Part shown: one piece after another, positions 16,004 to 20,177 of the stretch | How positions within the stretch are numbered: position 1 is the first letter of the stretch | Layout of the letters: the number at the start of each line of letters is the position of its first letter | Assembly (NCBI GenBank): GCA_934141145.1 | Contig: CAKPCA010000022.1 | Span: 1 to 20,177, forward strand | DNA length: 20,177 bases | Reading direction: 5' to 3' | Source of the DNA: an uncultured Bacilli bacterium | Lineage (GTDB): Bacteria > Bacillota_I > Bacilli_A > RF39 > UBA660 | Translations under genes and position numbers: made by a program | The notes under the pieces: generated by a model | Seen by the model: the letters and a program-made list of their open reading frames with translations, nothing else | What the model was told of the DNA's origin: nothing | Databases searched by the model: none

Positions 16004-16094
16004 ATTAAATAGTGGTGATCAAATAGTTATTGCTGGTGGTTTCCCTAATACTGGTAAAAAAACTACAAACTTTATGAAAATTGAAGAAATATAA
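16002..16094 (+). pseudogene. Direct repeat, copy 2: detached 3' end of a pyk gene
   Basis: These 31 in-frame codons are identical in protein sequence to the last residues of Pyk (ELNSGDQIVIAGGFPNTGKK and onward to the stop), without a start codon or upstream pyk sequence. Three silent differences separate it from copy 1. An in-frame stop (TAA, 15990-15992) lies just before it, so it cannot be made as pyruvate kinase. It is either the original chromosomal gene end displaced by an insertion, or the relic of a second pyk. Confidence 0.93.
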
Positions 16095-16101
16095 AATAAA
16101 T

Positions 16102-16131
16102 AAAAAAGTTCTTGAAATAAGAACTTTTTTT
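16102..16131. terminator. Bidirectional terminator between pyk tail copy and pbpB
   Basis: A perfect 12-bp stem, AAAAAAGTTCTT (16102-16113) with AAGAACTTTTTT (16119-16130), has a GAAAT loop. It yields a U tract in both directions and serves the plus-strand pyk side and the minus-strand PBP, whose stop codon (16130-16132) overlaps its end. Confidence 0.92.
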
Positions 16132-18250
16132 ATTTGTTAGTAATATATGCTTTATCATTTAAGATGGCATTTACTTTTACTGGTTTACCCTCTTCATTTA
16201 CATCTACTGTATAAGATTCTACATATCCATTACCTTCTATACTATAATCTAGTTTCATTAAACTAACTAAATTTATAAATGATTTTCTAGAATAACCAAC
16301 TATATTAGGAACATTAATATTATTACTATTTGTTACTAAGAATACTTTCCCATTTGATTTAGCTCCTGCTATAGGATACTGATTTATTACTTTATTACCA
16401 TCACCTATTACTTCATAACTAATACCTTTTAAATTAAGAGCATTCTTACTTGCTTCTATATCTTTATTAAGAAAGTTTTCCATTATATATATATTATTGT
16501 TATCTGCTTCAACGCTTGTTAAATTATAATATGTTTCTATATCTTTTATAGTAGATTTTATCATATCTGGCATTGTATTATGTACTGATCTTTCAAGTGC
16601 TATATAAAATATATATTTAGGATTATCTTTAGGATACATTCCTTCAAACGATTTAATTGATGCTATATCACCAGAATAATATAATCCAGTACTTGGATTT
16701 AATATTTGTGCTGTTCCTGTTTTACCAATTATTTGATATCCATCTAAGTGATATCCAGTACCAGTACCTTCACTATTATTTACAACACCATCCATTAAAT
16801 CTTTAATCTTATTAACAGTAGATATTTCCGCAACTTTTGTACCAGTTTGTTTTTTAGATTGATATTTTACTTTACCAGTATTTGAATCAACTATCTTTTC
16901 TATTATTGTAGGATTTAATAAATATCCATTATTAGATATAGATGTTAATGCTTTTATATGTTGTATTGGTGTAGTTGTTATACCTTGACCAAAAGATGCA
17001 GTTGCAACTTCAATATCATATTTAAATTTTATTTGACCAGATACTTCACCAGGAAGTTCTATGCCTGTTTTAGAACCAAATCCTAATTTTTTAAGATACT
17101 TATCTAAATCATCTTTATTTATATACTTAGTTACTAAATTAGCAACACCTATATTAGAAGATTTCATATAACCTAAATCATAAGTTATTTCTCCCCAACC
17201 TATATTATTCCAGTCTTTTATCTTTTTACCACTAAGTTCCATAGTACCAGACATGTAAGTGTCATCACCCTTATAAACACCCTTTTCTAAAGCGGTCATA
17301 TAAGTATAAGTTTTCATTGTAGAACCTGGTTCAAATGCAACAGATACTAAAGGATCTAAGTAATTAGTAATATTTTTTATATTAGGATCAAAACTTGGTC
17401 TACTAGCAGATGCAAGTATTTTTCCTGTTTTAGCATCTGCGACTACAAATATAGCACTTTTTGCACCCGATGATTCAAAATATGTATTAAGTGCTCTTTC
17501 TACTATTAATTGTACATTAGTATCAATAGTAAGATATATATCATCACCATCTATTTTTTCTATTCTTATTTCTGGACTATTAACAAGTTTATAACCAGAT
17601 GCATCTTTTTGATATTCAAGTGAACCGTTAGTACCAGTTAATTCCTTATTATAATAAGATTCTATTCCCATTTCACCAGTCATTTCATTATCATCATTAC
17701 TTTTTACATAACCTAAAGTATATGATGCAAAATCAAGATTAGGATAATATCTTTTACTTTGACTTGTAAATCCTATACCTGGTAAATTTAATTTTTCTAT
17801 TGCCTCTTTTTGAAGTTGTGTAAGTCCTTTACCTGCAGAACTAAATTCTACTTGGTATAATCCTTTTTGATTTAATATTTTAAGTATTCTTTCCTCATCC
17901 ATATCTATTACAGTTGCTAATTTTTTAGCAGTATCTTCTTTATCTATAACATGTTGCGGTGTTGTATAATTCTTACTTCTACTTTCATCTAAATATGCAA
18001 TTAAAGTATATGAATCAACTGTTTGAGCAAGTACTTCTCCATTAGAATCATATATTGATCCTCTTGTAGCATACAAAGTTTCTTTAGTTGTATTTCTATT
18101 TTTTGCAAACTCTGATAAGTTAATACCATCAATATTTTTAGATAAATTTAAAAATACTAACCTACCTATTATGACCAAAAATAAAAGAAGGCCAGCTATG
18201 AATATAAATCTATTTAATTTGACTTTATTCATTACTCTATCCTTCTTCAT
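16130..18250 (-). CDS. pbpB: Class B penicillin-binding protein, PbpB/FtsI type, two PASTA domains
   Basis: This 706-residue divisome transpeptidase (B. subtilis PbpB is of similar length) has one TM (about 12-36), a dimerisation domain (about 55-230, RGSIYDSNG at 63-71), a transpeptidase domain (about 260-575) and two C-terminal PASTA domains (about 586-641 and 644-700). The active-site motifs are complete: S310-TMK313, S364-S-N366 and K510-TG512. It follows ftsL by 15 bp, the order found in Bacillus and Staphylococcus, where FtsL-DivIC-DivIB recruit it with FtsW. The first ATG (18250) has AAAGGAAGTG seven bases upstream. A second in-frame ATG six codons on also has an AAGAAGGA and cannot be excluded. 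It is the last gene of the mraZ operon, ending in the bidirectional terminator. Cognate SEDS: the FtsW-type protein here or another elsewhere. Confidence 0.92.
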   Translation of the reverse strand: MKKDRVMNKVKLNRFIFIAGLLLFLVIIGRLVFLNLSKNIDGINLSEFAKNRNTTKETLYATRGSIYDSNGEVLAQTVDSYTLIAYLDESRSKNYTTPQHVIDKEDTAKKLATVIDMDEERILKILNQKGLYQVEFSSAGKGLTQLQKEAIEKLNLPGIGFTSQSKRYYPNLDFASYTLGYVKSNDDNEMTGEMGIESYYNKELTGTNGSLEYQKDASGYKLVNSPEIRIEKIDGDDIYLTIDTNVQLIVERALNTYFESSGAKSAIFVVADAKTGKILASASRPSFDPNIKNITNYLDPLVSVAFEPGSTMKTYTYMTALEKGVYKGDDTYMSGTMELSGKKIKDWNNIGWGEITYDLGYMKSSNIGVANLVTKYINKDDLDKYLKKLGFGSKTGIELPGEVSGQIKFKYDIEVATASFGQGITTTPIQHIKALTSISNNGYLLNPTIIEKIVDSNTGKVKYQSKKQTGTKVAEISTVNKIKDLMDGVVNNSEGTGTGYHLDGYQIIGKTGTAQILNPSTGLYYSGDIASIKSFEGMYPKDNPKYIFYIALERSVHNTMPDMIKSTIKDIETYYNLTSVEADNNNIYIMENFLNKDIEASKNALNLKGISYEVIGDGNKVINQYPIAGAKSNGKVFLVTNSNNINVPNIVGYSRKSFINLVSLMKLDYSIEGNGYVESYTVDVNEEGKPVKVNAILNDKAYITNK

Positions 18251-18265
18251 TTGCTAGCACTTCCT

Positions 18266-18568
18266 TTATTGCTGTTTTATTATTACTATATTATTATTAT
18301 TATACGCTAATCCCTCTTGATTTGCAACTTCCTGTATATTTTCTAAAGATGCAAGTTCATTTATTTTCATTACTAAACCTTGATTAACTTTTTCTTGTTT
18401 TTTTACACTATTTGATAATCTTTCTACTTCAACATTCATTGAAGATAATGAAATCTTAGCAAAGAAACTAAATACCCAAAGGCATAAAAGACCTACTAAA
18501 CCTACAATAGTAAATTTCTTTTGAAAATTACGTAATTTTAATGTATTTTCTTTCTTTTTAGATTTCAT
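18266..18568 (-). CDS. ftsL: Cell division protein FtsL
   Basis: This 100-residue bitopic protein has a basic N-terminus (KSKKKENTLKLRNFQKK), one TM (about 20-42) and an extracellular coiled coil (MNVEVERLSNSVKKQEKVNQ and following) that ends with a family-like ENIQEVANQEGL. It is the size and layout of Firmicute FtsL, which links the divisome PBP and SEDS to FtsB/DivIC. The sequence is poorly conserved in general, so position (between rsmH and pbpB) is a major support. Start: the ATG at 18568 with AAGGGTG six bases upstream is preferred over the in-frame GTG (18577), which lies within the SD. Confidence 0.82.
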   Translation of the reverse strand: MKSKKKENTLKLRNFQKKFTIVGLVGLLCLWVFSFFAKISLSSMNVEVERLSNSVKKQEKVNQGLVMKINELASLENIQEVANQEGLAYNNNNIVIIKQQ

Positions 18569-18582
18569 ATTTATCACCCTTT

Positions 18583-19497
18583 TTATAATTTTTCTATAAC
18601 TCTAAGTATTGCACTTCTTGATCTATTATTATTTTCAAGTTCAGTTTTACTTGGTTTAAACTTACCAATGATTTTTACCTTTGGCTTGTACTCATTTGGT
18701 ATTACTGGTAATCCTTTTACAAGTTTATCAACTTCACTTATTTCTTTAAATTTATTTTTACATATTCTATCTTCTAAAGAATGAAATGTAATAACACATA
18801 ATCTACCATTTGTATTTAGTAATTCTATAGAATCATCTAGTGCTATTTTAAATACATCTAATTCTTTATTAACTTCAATTCTTATCGCTTGAAATACTTT
18901 TCTTGCTGGATGAGAATCTCTTTTGTACTTTTGAGGAACACTATTTTTTATAAGCTCAGCAAGTTCTAATGTAGTTTCTATTTTTTTATTTTCTCTATAC
19001 TTAACTATCGCTTTTGCAATTGGTCTTGCATATTTTTCTTCACCATATTCATAAAATATTTTTACTAATTCTTCTAATGAATATGAGTTAACTACATCAT
19101 ACGCAGAAAAATCTTGTTCCTGATTCATTCTCATATCAAGTTTAGCATCTTTATGATAGCTAAAACCTCTTTCTGCTTCATCTAACTGAACACTTGATAC
19201 ACCAAGATCAAATAAAATACCATCAACTTTATTTATTCCTCTTTTGTTCAATTCTTCTTTTATATTTACAAAATTACTATTAATAATTTCATAATTGCTA
19301 CTTATTTGATCAAGAATCTTTTTACTATAATTGATAGCTTCCCCATCTTGATCAAAGGCGAATAATTTACCCTTTTTTATTCTTTTTAATATTTCTTTAC
19401 TGTGACCTGCATACCCCAAAGTACAATCAACATATATTCCATCTTCTTTAATATTTAAATTTTCTATTGCTTCATTAAGTAATACACTAACATGCAT
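18583..19497 (-). CDS. rsmH: 16S rRNA (cytosine(1402)-N(4))-methyltransferase RsmH
   Basis: This 304-residue enzyme (older name MraW) transfers a methyl group from S-adenosylmethionine to N4 of C1402 in the 16S rRNA P site. The SAM-binding segments VDCTLGYAGHS (23-33) and FAFDQDGEAI (46-55), the insert ILFDLGVSSVQLDEAERGFS and DAKLDMRMN, HPARKVFQAIRIEVNKEL and FHSLEDRICKN are all present, as is the conserved end NNRSRSAILRV. Its ATG lies inside mraZ (11-bp overlap), so translation is probably coupled. A weak GGAG sits about 14 bases upstream. Confidence 0.97.
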   Translation of the reverse strand: MHVSVLLNEAIENLNIKEDGIYVDCTLGYAGHSKEILKRIKKGKLFAFDQDGEAINYSKKILDQISSNYEIINSNFVNIKEELNKRGINKVDGILFDLGVSSVQLDEAERGFSYHKDAKLDMRMNQEQDFSAYDVVNSYSLEELVKIFYEYGEEKYARPIAKAIVKYRENKKIETTLELAELIKNSVPQKYKRDSHPARKVFQAIRIEVNKELDVFKIALDDSIELLNTNGRLCVITFHSLEDRICKNKFKEISEVDKLVKGLPVIPNEYKPKVKIIGKFKPSKTELENNNRSRSAILRVIEKL

Positions 19498-19915
19498 TAA
19501 ACAAATTCTCCGCTATATCACTAAAATTATCTATATTTTCATTAAAGAAGTTGTCGAATTTTGAACTAGACCATATTTCAAGTCGTTCATTAACACCTAT
19601 TACTACACATTCTTTATCTAAAGAAGCATATTTAGTAAGTGTTGCAGGAATATTGATTCTACCATTTTTATCAAGTTCACACTCAGTGGCACCAGACATA
19701 AACATTCTCATAAATAAACGAGCATCTTTATTTGTGAAAGGAAGTTGTTTTAATTTATTAATTATTTCATTCCATTCGCTTATAGAATAAACAAATAGAC
19801 ATTCTTCTAAACCTCTTGTTACAATAAACTTTTCGCCAAGTTCATTTCTAAATTTAGAAGGAATAATAAGTCTACCTTTATCATCAATATTATGATGATA
19901 TTCTCCCATAAACAT
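19487..19915 (-). CDS. mraZ: Transcriptional regulator MraZ
   Basis: This 142-residue protein contains two SpoVT/AbrB-like DNA-binding repeats, with DDKGRLIIP (11-19) and DKNGRINIP (82-90), and the conserved GLEECLFVYS and MFMSGATECELD. It aligns closely with B. subtilis MraZ from the first residues MFMGEYHH, which supports the ATG at 19915 (SD GGGGG about seven bases upstream) over M3. MraZ proteins form ring oligomers that bind repeated TGGG-type boxes before their own operon and repress or tune the dcw genes. Such boxes occur directly upstream. It is the first gene of the mraZ-rsmH-ftsL-pbpB operon. Confidence 0.97.
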   Translation of the reverse strand: MFMGEYHHNIDDKGRLIIPSKFRNELGEKFIVTRGLEECLFVYSISEWNEIINKLKQLPFTNKDARLFMRMFMSGATECELDKNGRINIPATLTKYASLDKECVVIGVNERLEIWSSSKFDNFFNENIDNFSDIAENLFNAC

Positions 19916-19923
19916 TTTTCATC

Positions 19924-19949
19924 CCCCACAATCAACCACTTTGTCCCAC
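19924..19949 (-). promoter_or_regulatory. Three MraZ boxes (operator)
   Basis: On the minus strand GTGGGA (19944-19949), GTGGTT (19934-19939) and GTGGGG (19924-19929) occur exactly 10 bp apart. This leaves TGGNN units separated by 5-base spacers, as described for E. coli MraZ (TGGGN repeats). They lie in the leader just after the predicted start site and before the ATG. The middle box is degenerate at its fourth base. Confidence 0.8.
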
Positions 19950-19960
19950 TGGTTATCAAT

Positions 19961-19989
19961 ATTATACCTTTTAAGAAAAAATTTGTCCA
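19961..19989 (-). promoter_or_regulatory. mraZ operon promoter
   Basis: The minus strand carries -35 TGGACA (19984-19989), a 17-bp spacer and -10 TATAAT (19961-19966). The predicted start, near 19954, puts the MraZ boxes in the first 30 transcribed bases. Confidence 0.8.
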
Positions 19990-20010
19990 TAGTAAATAAA
20001 AAAAATTATA

Positions 20011-20038
20011 AAAAAAAGAATAGTTTACACTATTCTTT
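20011..20038 (-). terminator. Terminator of the Rpn-like gene
   Basis: On the minus strand, a 9-bp stem AAAGAATAG / CTATTCTTT with a 6-base loop continues into a U run. It follows the stop of the edge gene by six bases and insulates it from the mraZ promoter. Confidence 0.85.
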
Positions 20039-20044
20039 ACAATA

Positions 20045-20177
20045 TTATATTTTTTTAATTTCATCTATAGATAAACCTGTTGCTTTTGATATATCTTCTA
20101 TCTTCATATTCATAGATAATAAATTTCTTGCTATCGCTATAGAGCCTTCTTTTATGCCATCTTCTTTTGCCTCATTA
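20045..20177 (-). CDS. C-terminal fragment, probable Rpn/PD-(D/E)XK nuclease family protein (partial)
   Basis: The frame is open to the window edge and ends with TAA at 20045-20047. The 43 visible residues include KEDGIKEGSIAIARNLLSMN, then MKIEDISKATGLSIDEIKKI in overlapping parts. That is a repetitive KEGxxxG charged run followed by a small helix-turn-helix-like tail, the usual end of Rpn-family (PDDEXK_2, recombination-promoting nuclease/putative transposase) proteins in gut Firmicutes. The catalytic domain lies outside the window. The tail alone is shared by other coiled proteins, so the assignment is moderate. It is a separate transcription unit from the mraZ operon because a terminator follows it. 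Confidence 0.6.
   Translation of the reverse strand, partial: NEAKEDGIKEGSIAIARNLLSMNMKIEDISKATGLSIDEIKKI

Larger units (their letters stand above)
14130..16094 (+). other. Putative inserted segment at the pyk 3' end (XRE gene, truncated gene, pyk tail copy)
   Basis: The segment is bounded by two copies of the pyk 3' end and contains a pyk-proximal terminator, an XRE membrane regulator, a truncated DUF4186-like gene and the second pyk tail. Deleting 1,965 bp between equivalent points of the copies leaves an intact pyk followed by the bidirectional terminator and the convergent pbpB, the likely ancestral layout. No integrase or transposase lies within it, so either a degenerate element or illegitimate recombination with imported DNA is possible. 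The boundaries are inferred from the repeat only. Confidence 0.5.

Noticed and set aside
16001..16012. Reading the TGA at 16001 as Trp to extend the remnant gene
   Set aside because: All other genes use TGG for Trp and stay open under the standard bacterial code. The extension would hit TAG within three codons.
14130..16094. Complete integrative element or IS with attachment sites
   Set aside because: There is no integrase, transposase or terminal inverted repeat, and the flanking repeat is a coding-gene end. Only a scar or degenerate insertion can be claimed.
19819..20064. 81-codon minus-strand frame upstream of and overlapping mraZ
   Set aside because: It runs through the mraZ promoter, MraZ boxes and a terminator hairpin, overlaps mraZ out of frame and has low-complexity Asn/Phe/Ile content. 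It is a shadow.

Overview
This is a very AT-rich, gene-dense window from a walled, low-GC Bacillota (Firmicutes) bacterium. The evidence is the Bacillus-type order mraZ-rsmH-ftsL-pbpB, a SpoVD-type PBP, mraY and an FtsW/SpoVE protein, plus A/T-rich third codon positions, AGGAGG-type ribosome binding sites and sigma-A-like promoters. An AT-rich, gut-type, uncultured Bacilli or clostridial lineage fits best, but the species cannot be read from the sequence. TGA is not read as Trp: the genes run full length with TGG for Trp. All intact genes end in TAA or TAG.

Layout, right to left (most genes are on the minus strand). The right edge (20045-20177) holds the C-terminal tail of a probable Rpn/PD-(D/E)XK-nuclease-family gene and its terminator. 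The first half of a division and cell-wall (dcw) cluster follows: mraZ, rsmH, ftsL and a two-PASTA PbpB-type transpeptidase (19915-16130). It starts from a strong promoter followed by three 10-bp-phased GTGG boxes, the likely MraZ operator, and ends in a bidirectional terminator. The cluster is then interrupted by plus-strand genes: pyruvate kinase (12726-14129), a membrane-anchored XRE regulator (14274-15866) and gene debris (15902-16094). The second half of the cluster (12573-7537) begins with an unassigned kinase-fold protein, followed by a SpoVD-type PBP with one PASTA domain, mraY and ftsW/spoVE. murE, murD and murG, which neighbour these genes in Bacillus, are absent here.

The left part is an export and stress block: a TetR regulator with a YhgE/Pip-type membrane protein (7381-4894), then two translationally coupled ABC ATPase-FtsX fusion transporters (4785-147). 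The TetR promoter has a near-consensus -35/-10 whose -10 lies inside nested palindromes, a typical autorepression design.

The most striking structure is a 93-bp near-perfect repeat of the 3' end of pyk. It lies 1,965 bp downstream of the gene and flanks the XRE gene and a truncated gene resembling the N-terminus of DUF4186. The copies differ at three positions, all silent, and similarity stops at the stop codon. Removing one copy with the intervening DNA would restore a simple pyk / bidirectional terminator / pbpB convergence. The segment therefore looks like DNA acquired or rearranged at the pyk 3' end, with the gene end reconstituted.

No stretch longer than about 300 bases lacks a gene. 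Bases 1-121, beyond the leftmost terminator, show nothing recognisable. No tRNA, rRNA, CRISPR array, integrase or complete insertion sequence was found.
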